Source of the DNA: Amoebidium appalachense
Taxonomy: Eukaryota > Ichthyosporea
DNA: 64,000 nucleotides
Direction of reading: 5' to 3'
Assembly: GCA_963693365.1 (NCBI GenBank)
Contig: CAVNZM010000008.1
Span: forward strand, 5,518,001 to 5,582,000
Shown: in pieces, positions 19,789 through 31,540 of the stretch
Layout of the letters: the number at the start of each line of letters is the position of its first letter
Position numbering within the stretch: position 1 is the first letter of the stretch
Translations under genes and position numbers: made by a program
Notes under the pieces: generated by a model
Told to the model about the DNA's origin: nothing
Database searches by the model: none
What the model saw: only the letters and a program-made list of their open reading frames with translations

Positions 19789-20885
19789 TCAGAGAATTTC
19801 CGCGTGAATCCCCCCTCCTGACGACATTAGCAACATTTGCAGGGGGGTTCCGGGTACCCAACCCGTACTCCCCATACTTCTCCTGTCCCCCCCGACCCCC
19901 CCACTAACCCCACCATCGGTTTCATTTCCAATCGACGAATCTCCATCGCCCTCGCTCCCATCTTCGTCATTTTTTGTTATATCATCATCACATAGATTGA
20001 AGTGTGTGCTCGTGTGATGTTGTTGTTGGTGGTGCAAAGAGGGCGAAACCCCTTTTGCGGGATTCGAGTGATGATTTTCGCCACCGGTGGTGGTGGGGGT
20101 TCTTGGGAGTGCCGCTGCGGATTGGGAGCGACGGACGGTGATGGTGCCGGTTCTGGTGGTGGGGTTCACTTCGCGATCTGAGATGGGCGCATTGGAAGGT
20201 TGGTGGGTGTTGGTGTAGGTGTGGGTGTGGGCGGCGGCATTGGATGTGTCGTCTCGGCCAGAGAAAAGGGTGTCTACGCGATGGCTGGCAGAGTCTGTAT
20301 GGTGGTTGGAGAGAGAAAAAGGAAGGATTGGGAGAGAGGAAAGGCAGGTGCGCGGGGGGGCGGGGGGGGGGGGAGGGAGGGGGAGGGGAAGCGGAAGGGG
20401 GGGGGGGGGGGGGGGGGGGGAGGGGGGGATGGAGGGAATGAAATGAGTTACAGAGTCCGAAGCGCACGTTCATGCATATGACGGACAACACAGTGCCGAG
20501 TGCAAAGCACCCGTGGTGAGTCAACGAAATCCAACTCAGTTCACGTAAGGAATTTATGGTCAGATGTCTCAATTAGAGACTCAGGGGGGTGGGTGGGTTA
20601 GTGGGTGGGTGGATGGATGGTGGTGGTGGTGGTGGTGTGGGGGGGGAGGGGAAGGGGAGATGGGGGTTGAATGCGCAATAAAGTACGAGTACACATAAAC
20701 AACGGCAACACGATGCAGAGTGCAAACCACACATAAAGAGTATGTATCATTGAAGCAGAGCCCATCCTCAGAGGGGGCCGACGGGGGGGGGGGGGGGGGG
20801 GGGGGGATGATACTTTGTGCAATCTCTAGAGGGGTTTGGTATCGTTGGAATGCGACATGATAGCTGTGATGATGAGAGGAAGAGG

Positions 20886-20919
<34 letters not shown>

Positions 20920-20927
20920 TGGGTTGT

Positions 20928-20997
<70 letters not shown>

Positions 20998-21863
20998 GGG
21001 TAATTTTCTTTTTCCTTTCAACTATTCCTTTACTTTTAGAATTTTTTTTTTGGGGGGGGGAGGGGGGGCTGAGGAGCGGGAGGGCTGGTATTTTACCTTT
21101 ATTTGACTCTTCGCGTGCGGTGGCCGAGGACTGGGAATTTTTCCGGCGCAGGGTGGCAAAGAACCCCGCCTTGCTGCTGGCCTGCACTGAGTTGGCCCGC
21201 CTGCGCCTGGATCCCAGCATCCTGCAGTTGGAAACTCCGGTTTTATTATACGGTATATTTCGGACCTGGATATTTGATATATCTTTGGCATGGATACATG
21301 GGATTTATCTTATATGGATATATGGTGTATATCGGACACGGATTTATGAGATGTTTCGAAATTCGGATATCGATACACAGACGATGTGCGGTGTATGTAT
21401 TGAAGTTGTGTAGTAGTGAAAAAATTTACTGTGGGTTCCTAAACTTACGTAGTGATGTAATATGTATGCAATAGTAGATTTGAACATAGTGGCGGTGTAT
21501 CCGGGCCATGGATATGTATATCGTTAAAGTGAATAAACAAATAGGATACCTTTTTCATAGTATGTGATATATACATATATATAAATAGCACATCCCCCTT
21601 GCCCCCCCCCCCCCCCCCCCCCCCCCCCTCCCCCCCCCCATACACACACCCACACACACACACACGCGTACAAAGATGGGATAGATATGATCGGATAAAT
21701 GAACATTTGTTTTGTAGTTCCGCCTTGTGGGCATGAATTTTTATTCTATGATATCCCGTCCATGTATATCTCGCCATTACTAGAAATACGGGCCAACCGT
21801 TCATCCACTGACCACCCAGACACAACCACCTTTTATGATAAGTGGCTTCTAGCCCACATGCCC

Positions 21864-21912
<49 letters not shown>

Positions 21913-22241
21913 CACACACACACACCCGCAAACACACACACGCACACCACCACCACCACCATCACACACAACCACGCGAGCGCACACACACAACTACCCA
22001 CATGCCCTCCCCCACCCACCCACCCCCACACACACAACACACTCGTCCATTCATCCACACTGAACCCTCCCCCCTCCCCCCTCCCCCTCCCCCTCCCTCC
22101 CTCCCCTCCCCCCCTCCGCCCCCATCCCCCACCCACCCTGGCCCCGCCAGTCCCCACCCACATCCTCCCACTCCCCCCCCCCCCCCCCCCCCCCCCCCGC
22201 CCTCTCCCCTTCCCCCCCCCACTTCCCCCCTCCCTCCCCTC

Positions 22242-22337
<96 letters not shown>

Positions 22338-24260
22338 TCTATCCAGTGTCTGGTTCCATCCAGCATACCTCCCACCCACACCGTGCCCATCCTCCTCCCC
22401 ACCACCCTTTCCGCCAGAAGCACCGGCTTCCTCTTCGAGCAGAATGTCTTCGGCTGACACAGACTTGGCCTTGTCTGGTGGTTCAATTTGGTAATGTAAT
22501 GCGGTCAACACTCGAGATCGGTGGAGATAAGAATAGAAAAGCTGAGGGAGAGGGATGGAAGGGTGGCGGAGGGTGGGGGACGGGGGTAGGGGGGTGGGGT
22601 GGACTTGGCTTGTCTAGTGGTGGTAATGTAATGTGGTCAATACGGGAGATGGGTGGAGGAAATAAGAAAATAAGAATAGAAAAAGCAAGGGAGAGGGACG
22701 AAAGCGTGGGGGAGGGGGAAGGAGGGGGACGGGAGAAGGGGGGAGGGGGGGGCGGACGCGGGGGGGAATAGAATGTGTTACAGAGTACGAAATAGACACA
22801 TCGCCACGGAGAATACATTGCAGTTTTTGTTTGCGAGCAAACACAAAGGGTGTGTAATCTAAGCAGAGCACATTCGCAAAGAGGGTCCGAAGGTCGACCC
22901 GTTCACCAGGGAGGAAGGGGGGGGGGGGGGGGGGGGGGGGGGGGAGACTAGGGAGAGTTAATGTGCAACGGAACTCGGAAGAGAGATTAGGAAAGAAGAG
23001 GGCCAGGGGAGAATGGGGAGGCTATCGAGAAGAAAGTATTTTTTTGTTTGGGGGTGTGGGGGGATGGGGAGGGGGGAGGAGGGGGGGGGGGGGGAGGCTA
23101 GAATGTGTCATAGAGTACGAAGCAGACATTCATAGCGAACAACATACTAGGCAGAGTCCAAACCACAGAGAGATAATATGAAAATAAACAGTTTATAAAA
23201 ATAGTAATATGAGTAATAAGAGTCCATCCGCAGGAAGGGCCCAAGTCATCCACAGGGGGGGGGGGGGGGGGGGAAGGGGGGGGGGGGGGGGAAGAGGGAT
23301 GGTGAGGGCGGGGGGAAGGGGGGGCTGGATCCACTCACCCAATGCTTTGTCGGCACCCAAAGCACTTGCCCTTCTTGCCCTCCCATTACCGATCACAGCC
23401 GTCAGATTGGCAACAACACGTTCCCCCACACCCGCCCCCGCCCCCGCCCCTGCCCCCGTCCCCACCCCTTCACCGCCCTCCCCGGCGCCGCCTGTAGACT
23501 TGCGCACTCGACGAATGAGAGTGCCCACCCAGTTTGGGGTGGATGTTTTGCGCTCCGTTTCCTGTTTTTCCTTTTCATGTTCCTGCTCCGTTGACGCAGT
23601 TGCGGTGTTTGTGCTGCCCGTGTTCGCGTTGTTGTTGTTGTTGTTGTTGTTGTTGACCGCACTTCCCTTTTCGTCCTTTTTGTGTTGTTGTTCCGTTTCA
23701 CTGCACCCCGCACCCACATAATCCCCCTCACCCCTCTCCACCAACCCTATCTCCTTATTTCCCGCCTCTGCAGCCGCCGTCGTCGTTTTACCCTCCTCCA
23801 CTCCTAACCCAATCACCAACGGCACATCCGCACAACCATTATTATTAGTCGCTGAAGAAGAAACATTATTATTTCCCCCCGTCGCCGCTGCCGACGACGA
23901 CATGAAACTTCCGCACTTTTCCATCACGAGCCACATTGTCTCCATGCGCGCAGTGAAAACCGCTTTTTCCTTCGGCTCCATTCCGTCCGCCACCGCACGC
24001 ACCTCCGCGTGAAATTCCTCCTTGCTCACGGAACCAATCGAAGCCCTTCCGACGCTTCCCACGGATCCTTCCTTGTCCTTCCACGACTTATTGATGTCGT
24101 TTTCCTGCCCTACAAAGTTCTGACGGAATTTCACGAGAAGTCGGCGCGCGTCCGTGAGTTTTTCCTTTGCGGCTTTCGAACCCCGGCGCAAGGTGCCGCC
24201 CATCTTTTCGCGGAGCTCGGGCGAGCCCGGGAGGGAGGGGGGTGCGGACATGGTTCCCAT
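19789..24260 (-). CDS. Ser/Gly/Asn-rich protein with repeated TLRR motif, 4 exons, about 545 aa
   Basis: Exons (minus strand): 24260-23339, 22453-22369 (alternative donor at 22336, same phase), 21221-21097, 20294-19789. All are GT-AG and frame is kept to a TAA at 19789. The first exon encodes a basic start with GGTLRRGSKAAKEK, a helical segment (about 33-110, containing FVGQENDINKSW and EEFHAEVRAVADG), then Asn/Ser/Thr-rich low complexity with an Asn run, and NWVGTLIRRVRKST. Exon 3 has FFATLRRKNSQSS, and exon 4 is Thr/His/Gly-rich. The last exon may splice again near its end. A good acceptor (TCCTCAG) sits just upstream at about 24266, so this could be the continuation of the RGS gene at 25426-28381, which carries the same motif. 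No catalytic domain is recognised; scaffold-like character is inferred. Confidence 0.6.
20664..20790 (+). repeat. interspersed repeat R1 copy in intron
   Basis: Carries the shared blocks (GAATGCGCAATAAAGTACGAG, CACGATGCAGAGTGCAA and AGCAGAGCCCATCCTCAG), followed by a G run. A more diverged copy precedes it at about 20440-20530. Confidence 0.65.
22243..22334. repeat. (CA)n microsatellite
   Basis: About 90 bases of CA adjoin exon 2 of the minus-strand gene and form the start of its intron on that strand. Confidence 0.95.
22770..22900 (+). repeat. interspersed repeat R1 copy (diverged)
   Basis: Shares GAATGTGTTACAGAGTACGAA and AAGCAGAGCACATTCGCA with the family. It is preceded by G-rich DNA and followed by a G run at 22918-22944. 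Confidence 0.55.
23095..23255 (+). repeat. interspersed repeat R1 copy
   Basis: Shares GAATGTGTCATAGAGTACGAA, GGCAGAGTCCAAACCACA and AGAGTCCATCCGCAGGAAGG followed by GCCCAAGTCATCCAC. G runs lie on both sides. Confidence 0.6.
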
Positions 24261-24313
24261 AGCGACTGAGGAGAGGGTCGAGTGAAGGGAGTGTGTGTCT
24301 GTGGGTGTGTGTG

Positions 24314-24314
24314 T

Positions 24315-24348
<34 letters not shown>

Positions 24349-24389
24349 AGCAAAGGGGGAAGAGGGAGGGAGGGATGGGGCGAGGGGTA

Positions 24390-24462
<73 letters not shown>

Positions 24463-24463
24463 T

Positions 24464-24559
<96 letters not shown>

Positions 24560-24700
24560 ATGGGTGGGTAGGTGGGTGGTCGAGGGGTGTTAGGGTGGGA
24601 TGGGGCAGGTGGGTTGGGGGTGGGGGTGCGGGATGGGGAGAAGGAGTGCCATGGCGTGTATGTGTGTCAGTGGTAGCCTGAGAAATCTCTTAGGGAAATG
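24314..24700. repeat. G run and (GT)n array of about 165 bases
   Basis: A G run at 24314-24347 is followed by a nearly unbroken GT array at 24391-24555, then GT/G-rich DNA. It lies directly upstream (minus-strand sense) of the TLRR-motif gene's first exon. Confidence 0.95.
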
Positions 24701-25034
24701 TTTTTGGAAAGAGGGCCAATGATGAGAAAGGGAACTCGAGTAAAAAGAGTGATGTTATGGGCAACAGGGTGTGTGTGTGGGTGTTTGTGGGTGTGATGAC
24801 GGGGAATGGGGGAAGGTGGCCTGGGAAAGAATATAGTTTTGATCGAGAGGAGAGAGAGGTGAGGTGAATGAGTTGTTCTTTCTTTTGTGCGTATGTTGGG
24901 TAGGGCGAGTGGCGGGTTAAGATGTGTTGAAAGGTACGAAGTTCACATTTTCTACGATGGACAATTGCCTAAAAAATAATTAAAAAAAAAGAATAGTGTT
25001 GGTGTGTGTGGTCGGGGAGAGGGGGAGAGTGGTA

Positions 25035-25275
25035 GTATAGGATGCGGAACACTTTACAAGGTACAACTACACGATGAGAAACAGTGTGCAGGCCACATGC
25101 CAAGGCAAACAAACGCTCACCCACACAACATCAGCAACATAACACATATCATTCCAAACAAGCAGACCCCATCCTCAGGGAAGGCCCGTTTTGGTGGAGA
25201 CGGGGGAAGGGGGGAGGGGGGGGGGTTTGAATGCGGAACACGGTACGAAGTACGCATACACGACGAGAAGGGGGG
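25035..25275 (+). repeat. two adjacent interspersed repeat R1 copies
   Basis: One nearly full copy (25035-25205, including CAGGCCACATGCCAAGGCAA and GCAGACCCCATCCTCAGGG) is followed after a G run by the start of a second (25227-25270, GCGGAACACGGTACGAAG), which breaks off into G-rich DNA. Confidence 0.65.
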
Positions 25276-25425
25276 AGGGGGGGGGGAGGGAGACAGAGAG
25301 AGAGAGAGAGGAATAGCGAGGGGGGAGGGGGTGGGGGGAAGAGGGGGAGGGGGGGGGGGGGTAGTAAGCTGAGCACACACGCACCAGAAAGGGTGCCGCT
25401 TTCCTTCGACCTCCCGTGCCCCTCG

Positions 25426-26849
25426 CTATCGATCCTCCCCAGAGACAAACCCCCAGACATACCCCCAGACTCGCCCCCCTGCGACCTCGTCGACGCATAC
25501 GGCGGTGGCAGCGGCGGCGGCCCCCCCCGGCAACGTTGAAAAATTTGTCGTCGATGCGGACTGGCGGAGAGAGAAGCCGTGAAGAGAAACCCCAGTCAGA
25601 GCACCCGTAGATGTACTCGCACGGAGGAGGGAAGGGGAGGAATGTGGGGAGACGTTAACGTTGATATGGGAGGTGGAGTGGCGGAGGGAGGCGGGAGAGG
25701 CGGTGGAAGGGTTGGAAGGGCTGGAACTCGAATCCAGGGTTAGAAATACGTTGTGGGCGCTCTGCCTTACGTCGTGGAGAGGGTATGACCCACCCTCGGA
25801 GTCGTGGTCTGTCGTCAGAGCAAATATGGAGTTGCGCGACTTCTTGCGCAAAGTCCCATACCACCCCTCCCCACCACTCCCGCCACCACCACTCCCACCA
25901 CTACTGCTTCCCGAACTAAGCACACCCGATCCCCCTCCCCCACCACTCACACCACCGCCCACACCTCCACCCGAACCACCACCGATTCCACCATTATTTG
26001 CGTTCGATTGGCGCCTTGGAACAATCCCACCACCGCCGCCCCCGGCGCCACCAGAAAAATCCCCCCCCAACCCCTGCGTTCCTCGCCGCGTCCCTATGAA
26101 GCGACTTCTTCCTATCGATACTCCCTCCCACCGCCGCCGTCAAAGTCGAACTCGAATTTGAATAAAACCCCCCCTGCTCCTTCTTGCTCACCCACACCCG
26201 CCAACCCCATCCCCATCCCTACCCCGGCGGAAAATTTCCTTTCTGAGGGTGGCGTGAACATCATCCCGAGCCCATCCTGCCCCTGCCCCTGCCCCTGCTG
26301 CTCGTACGACTTCAAGAACCTCGGGAATACATCGTTCCTCATTAACAGATAGATCTGGTTTCTCGCCGAGTCAAACGTCTCCGCGTGTGCCCTTTTTTCC
26401 ACGTCGATTTGGTGGAGAATGGATGCGCGGGCCGGGGCTGTGATGTTGACTTCGTTGGGGCTCCCCGGCCGGAGGAATTCGTCGCAGATGGCCCTTGCGG
26501 AGGCGTAGAGTTCGTCGCGAGTCTGCGTGGTGCTGTTGGTGACGTATTTCTGCGCTTCAACGTAGAACTGGGTGTGTGTGTGTGGGCGGGGGGTGGGGGG
26601 AGGGGTGCATGTGTGTGTGTGTGGGGGGGGGGGGGTTGGAGGGGTGTGTGTGGGGGGGGGGGGGGGGGTGTGTGTGTGTGGGGGGGGGGGGGGGGGGGAG
26701 GGGTGTTTGGGGAGGATGGGGGGGGAGGGGAGGGGAGGGGGAAGGGTGGGGGGGGGGGGGGGGTTGGTAAGGGTAGGGACGGTACGCGTGGGTGAGATGG
26801 TAAATAGGCGGTGAGTTGGTGGGTGTAGTTGTGTGTGTGTCTGTGTGTA

Positions 26850-26899
<50 letters not shown>

Positions 26900-26903
26900 T
26901 GCG

Positions 26904-26942
<39 letters not shown>

Positions 26943-27420
26943 TGTGTGTGTGTGCGTCCGTGTGTGCGAATATGAGTGTTATTGCGAGTATTGTGAGTGA
27001 GTTAGTGAGTGAGTGAATGAGTGAGTTTGGTGAGTGAGTGAGTGACTGAGTGAGTGAGTGAGTGTGTGTGTGTGTGTGTGTGTATGTGTGTGTGTGTCTG
27101 TGTGTGTGTCTGTGTGTGTGTGCGCGTGCGCACGTGTTCGTGTGTGTGTGGGTGTTTGTGTGTGCATATATATCTTTGAGTGTCCGATTGTGTGCTACAG
27201 CATGTGAAAATGTGTGCCTGTGGGTTGTGCTTGTGTACAGTTTCTGTACAGTAGTGTGTAGTGTGGTGTGTGTGTGTCAGGTGTGTTCACATGATTGTGT
27301 GCACAGATACACGCATGTTTGTTGTGTATGTTTGATCAGTGTGCATGTGTGTGGCATGCAAGTGCGTGTGTGCACATGCATGTAGGACAGTGGGTGTATG
27401 TGTATGGATCACGTCGAGCA

Positions 27421-27492
<72 letters not shown>

Positions 27493-27838
27493 TGGGAACC
27501 CCGGAGTTTATGTGTCCTGCAAATCACCACAGTGTCGGTTCCACAGAAAAGCTAAGCAGGACATGCAGGAATTCACGTATATGCACCATCGCTGTCCTGT
27601 AATTTCTCTCTGTACTCCCTCAAATCTTTGACTCGAAAAAATCGCGGCCATAGACAGAGGTGTCTCTTCTTGCACCGTTCTACTTGAATTAGCGATGCTG
27701 GTCTTTGAGGATCGTGCTGTCTAGAAAGTAGACATAGGTGCTTGGGGCCGGTATCCACTAAAAGACAGCGGCTCTAAATAGACCCTAATGAAAAGGTCGA
27801 ATCAACATGTCTTCGTGTCACATGATGTGTGTGTTGGG

Positions 27839-27879
<41 letters not shown>

Positions 27880-28381
27880 GATCTAATGAGATTGGAGCCG
27901 CTTACTAACCAATTAGACATAGGTTGCAAACAGCAGAAAAATTCTTCTACGACATCCTTTTATACTTTTATGTCACCAGTAAAATCCAGCTTGGCTGCAC
28001 AGAGTTTGTAGATTAAGTCTCGTGCAGCGTTTTCTGGGGGAACCTCTTTTTTTTCTGAGCTAAAAAAGCTCAGAGTTCAGAAGCATGGCATTTTTTGTCA
28101 ATCACATGTGCTTACCAGGTTTTTTTATTATTTTTTTATTTCACGTTTTGTTCCCGGAGAGCCTCTCCAGGCCCTCTAGGGAAACTACCGTCTACCACAC
28201 AGCACCGACAGTATAGCACTAGTTAAGATGTGCTTACCAGGTAGTTTTCGGCGTTGTATTCGGAGGTGAGAAACGCCAGAAACTCGTTTGCAGCTGCCTC
28301 GTCCAGAAGAACGGTGTTCATGCCTGGTTTTCTTGCTGTAACGCTCGGAGAGCGGAGTCTGGAAGCTACTTCGCTAGACAT
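25426..28381 (-). CDS. RGS-domain protein (regulator of G-protein signalling)
   Basis: Exon 1, 28381-28238, starts with ATG and ends in ENYL at donor GTAAGC (phase 0). Exon 2 starts at 26567 with FYVEAQKYV. Joined, they give the RGS signature [17 protein letters not shown], then [14 protein letters not shown] and [17 protein letters not shown], the conserved helices that bind Galpha and stimulate GTP hydrolysis. The domain spans about residues 24-135. Exon 2 either runs to a stop at 26112, or more likely splices at 26223 (donor GTAGGG) to 26073 (in phase), continuing into a Gly/Ser-rich segment with [12 protein letters not shown] and Ser/His-rich tail open to 25426. That motif recurs in the gene at 19789-24260, so the two may be one gene; no clean phase-matched joint was found. 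Exon 1's donor is duplicated by a LINE insertion. Confidence 0.8.
26574..27490. repeat. G-run and GT/GA simple repeats in the RGS gene intron
   Basis: G runs at about 26620-26770, (GT)n with interruptions 26820-27160, a (GAGT)n patch (about 26995-27065) and a GT tract at 27425-27489. The acceptor of RGS exon 2 (26568-26569) sits at the very edge of this block. Confidence 0.9.
28106..28242 (-). mobile_element. 107-bp 5'-truncated LINE tail with 15-bp target duplication at a splice site
   Basis: 28121-28227 is a reverse-orientation match to the 3' end of the LINE at about 32655-32785 (shared GACGGTAGTTTCCCTAGAGG and GGGAACAAAACGTGA blocks, ending in an A/T-rich tail). It is flanked by identical 15-base repeats, ACCTGGTAAGCACAT on the minus strand, at 28228-28242 and 28106-28120. 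The repeat contains the exon 1 donor of the RGS gene. Confidence 0.9.
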
Positions 28382-29336
28382 TTTCGTTGTTTCATCAGAA
28401 GAAAAAGGAGAAAGAAAAGGAAAGAGGAAGAAGTGGAAGAAAGAGAAAAGAAAAGAAAGAAGCCTGCTTTATTGCTCGACTACCCACCGGGATTGTAAAC
28501 GTGTTTTGGTTGGGTAGTTTAATAACTAGAGCAGAGCCAGTTGTGTATTTGGCTTACAACTTTGTCTTAATTTGATTTTCTGTTTTCTTTCAGGTGCTTT
28601 CGTGTGTTTTTGCTTAACACAAATCGGTTGGTCATTCGTTGTCGTTGAGCTCTTCTTGTCACTGATTTAGTTTCGCTGATACATGATGATTCAGTGATAT
28701 GTTGTTCACATGACATGTAATCCGTCGCTGAAGGCTTGGTGCTTGGTATAAACTACGCTGCACGGAAACACCCACACGTAACCCCTCCCCGCCCTACATA
28801 GCCAATACAAAGAAGAAGAATAGAGCCCTTCTTTTCGCTTCTTCTCGCTTTTTTTCCAGGAAAGAAACCTGAACGTTGTAAGCTGGAGAGACGGAAAACG
28901 TAACACCACACAGAGCCTCGGACACGGATGACTTGAGGACAAGTTGAGGTCTGTTGATGGGGTCACACTCTTTTCCGTGACCGCATATTCAGTAGCCGGC
29001 AAAATCATTCCCACTCGGCGATCGTGGATTGGCCGAATAGTTGACAACTGTTGTGAGGTCTCCGAATGTTTTTTTCACTTACAGGAATTATGATAACCAT
29101 GTTTTTGTTTATAGCAACAAAGTACGTAGTATTATGATAGTTATGCTAGGAATGAACTCTCTGAAGCACATGGAGGGTGCCATATAGATTCGAATACAAC
29201 AGCCGGCAGCCGCACCAGTGTTGTGTGACCGCCTTCTGCGGCCTGAAATACCCTATGTATACACCAGTTCGGAATTTCCGTTGGAATTTGTCTGCTTAAC
29301 CTTATATGGCTTACCTCCAAGATTCGGATCATCTAA
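28382..29336. other. intergenic DNA upstream of the RGS gene
   Basis: Mostly unique. Short ORFs on the minus strand (28706-29047 and 29141-29332) have no recognisable domain. The A/G-rich stretch 28398-28462 probably lies in the RGS 5' UTR or promoter. Confidence 0.4.
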
Positions 29337-30022
29337 TTGGCCTCACATTCCGAAAGGGCTAGAGTAAGGGCTGCCCACACCCGATTGGGGCCGAAATTCA
29401 AATACAAGGACTCCGAGGTGCATCTCACTCCCTCTTTCTTTTCTCTTCCTGTTTTTTCTGCCTTTTCGCGTTATTACCATACGCAGTATAAGTTTCTTTC
29501 TCGTTCTGATAGAGAAATCAAAGGTAAAACTCAGTCGGCATGTGTTATGTTCCTTAGGCAACACCGTACTGATCATTATCGCTTTTTGGGAGCTTTGGCA
29601 GGATACATTACTCCTGCTGTACGTATGGATACCACCCTAGTAGATGAGTCTGTACGGTGCTCTGATGTTGATATTGCCTGGGAAGTTGTGCAGTGGCGCT
29701 GTAATTCTTGTTTCCATCGCCGCTGGTGCCACTTTTGTGCTGACCTTTTTAATCGCAAGCATGTTGATAGGTGTGAATTTTTATGTCGCGTTTTACCTCT
29801 TTCCCTCCGGGTATCTGCTACACTAGCTGGCAATGTGAACACTTTAGACTTTTGTTGAATTCTGTTGGTCGTCACATTGAGTATTTATATGATTTTCACA
29901 CAGTGTTCAGGTATCTCAGTATGCACTTGTTACTGGATAACTCGTGAAGTTTTTATTGTCTTCTCAGTATGCCGTGCATACTTGTATATCTTTCCGTTGA
30001 ATAAATCCAGTCAAAAGAAAAA
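29337..30022 (+). pseudogene. LINE 3'-end fragment (C-terminal CCHC region), frameshifted
   Basis: The 173-codon ORF contains CNSC, then CHFCADLFNRKHVDRC, a C-x2-C-x7-H-x3-C motif found near the C terminus of many non-LTR retrotransposon polyproteins. After a stop at about 29858 the homology continues in another frame (LLNSVGRHIEYLYDF and a YLSMHLLL ending). It aligns with the C terminus of the intact LINE at 61665-63839 (shared NILDF/NTLDF and ILN/LLN blocks) and with the fragment at 60945-61575. AATAAA and an A-rich tail lie near 30000-30025. It is a 5'-truncated, decayed copy. Confidence 0.65.
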
Positions 30023-30025
30023 AAT

Positions 30026-30978
30026 GTTTCACCCGTTTTTACTTAGAAAATCGGCTTTGGTTCATTATGAAAAGTTGTCGGAAATAAAAAAATCCGTAAT
30101 AATGACATAGGCTGTCGGGGATGTCCGACGCTCCATTCATCGTCAAAATCTGCCAAAATCCGTCCGGCTAAGCCTCCGACTGTCAGGGCCTTGGCCGATC
30201 GCCTATGACAAAATCATAGTTTTTTCTAGTTTTCACCATTAAATAAGTGACGGACACCCCATGTTGCATATGCAATAAATGTTTGTCGCGTTATGTATAA
30301 AAATATTAATTAGTTGACCAAAACCTGTTATTTATTCATTTTTTAAACTTTGATCACTTAAAGCGTCATTTGGTATATGAGTAGCCTTTCTCCCAGCCCT
30401 TCATTTCGTCATCGCATTTTTGGAGCGAAGCAACAAATAGGGAAATTTACATAGGCGATCCGAATTTGTGTATACCTTAGTAAATGGCCTTCAGAGCCAT
30501 ACGATCGTTCATTGCGCCGTTTATCATGCATACATCTTACCACGCATTCCATCGTGCTCTATTTGATTGGCTTAGCCGTAACTAGAGATCCCGAGACGAT
30601 AACCAAGCCTAGACCTGATTGGCTTACAGAGAACCCATGTCTACGAGACGCATTGCGCATTGCGCATAGAAATCACGCATATGCAAGTAGTCACTTGCCG
30701 CAGGCGACATGCAAGGTATGTTGAGCCCGGGCCGCAGCGTAGTAGTGTCGAATATGCAAGTTTGTTCGTGTGCGTGCTTTCATGCACGTGCACAACACCA
30801 CCATGTGTGACGTTGTGTGTGCCACTTGGTTGATATTGAATGAGGCTCTCTACTTTCGTTATCATGATTCTCGAGCCACAGAAGTGCTCTAGGTATCAGG
30901 ACGCTGGGCTAGCTGTTATTATAAATAATGCACACACACACGCACGCACGCACATGGCGCACGAACACACGCGCGCGC

Positions 30979-31027
<49 letters not shown>

Positions 31028-31540
31028 CACACACACACAAAGATACATGTGTGCGAGCGCGTCACTCATATGCACACCGTGGCACACACACACGCGCGGG
31101 CACAGACACACACACACACACAGTGGGCGTCCTGCCTGAGATCTCGCCGTAGCCTCCGAGTGTGGTTCGAATTCTGAATAAAGTTTATAAAGCTGGGCCT
31201 GTAACAACCCTTCTACCCCCCCCCCCCCCCCCCTTCCCCCCCCACCCCACCTCCTGTCCGGCCCCCTCTAGATCGTTGTGTGTTTGCTTGGCGGCCGTGT
31301 GGCTGGTTTTCTATATTATTGCCGCTTGTGTGCGCGTGTACACGTGTTGTGCGTCTGTGTGCGTGTGCGCGCACGTGTGCGTGTGTGTGCTGTAAACCTT
31401 TAGACACAACTATTTATGCATGTGCACGTGCGTGTGTTTGTACCTGTGTGTGGGTGTATGCGCGCACTTGTGTTTATGTGTGCGTGTGTGTGTTGCATGC
31501 GTGTGTTCAGTACGTATTTGAATTTTGTGTGATCGTGAGT
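30026..31540. other. intergenic DNA with CA/GT tracts, no gene seen
   Basis: Unique DNA at 30026-30920 shows only short ORFs. CA/CG-rich repeats occupy 30925-31125, a C run lies at 31216-31233, and GT-rich DNA with CGCG-containing units occupies 31320-31540. Confidence 0.5.

Noticed and set aside
24296-24681. Overlapping 92-103-codon Cys-Val ORFs
   Set aside because: Translation of a (GT)n array.
27573-27758. Minus-strand 61-codon ORF as a missing RGS exon
   Set aside because: RGS exons 1 and 2 already join in phase 0 within the conserved helix, leaving no room for an extra exon.
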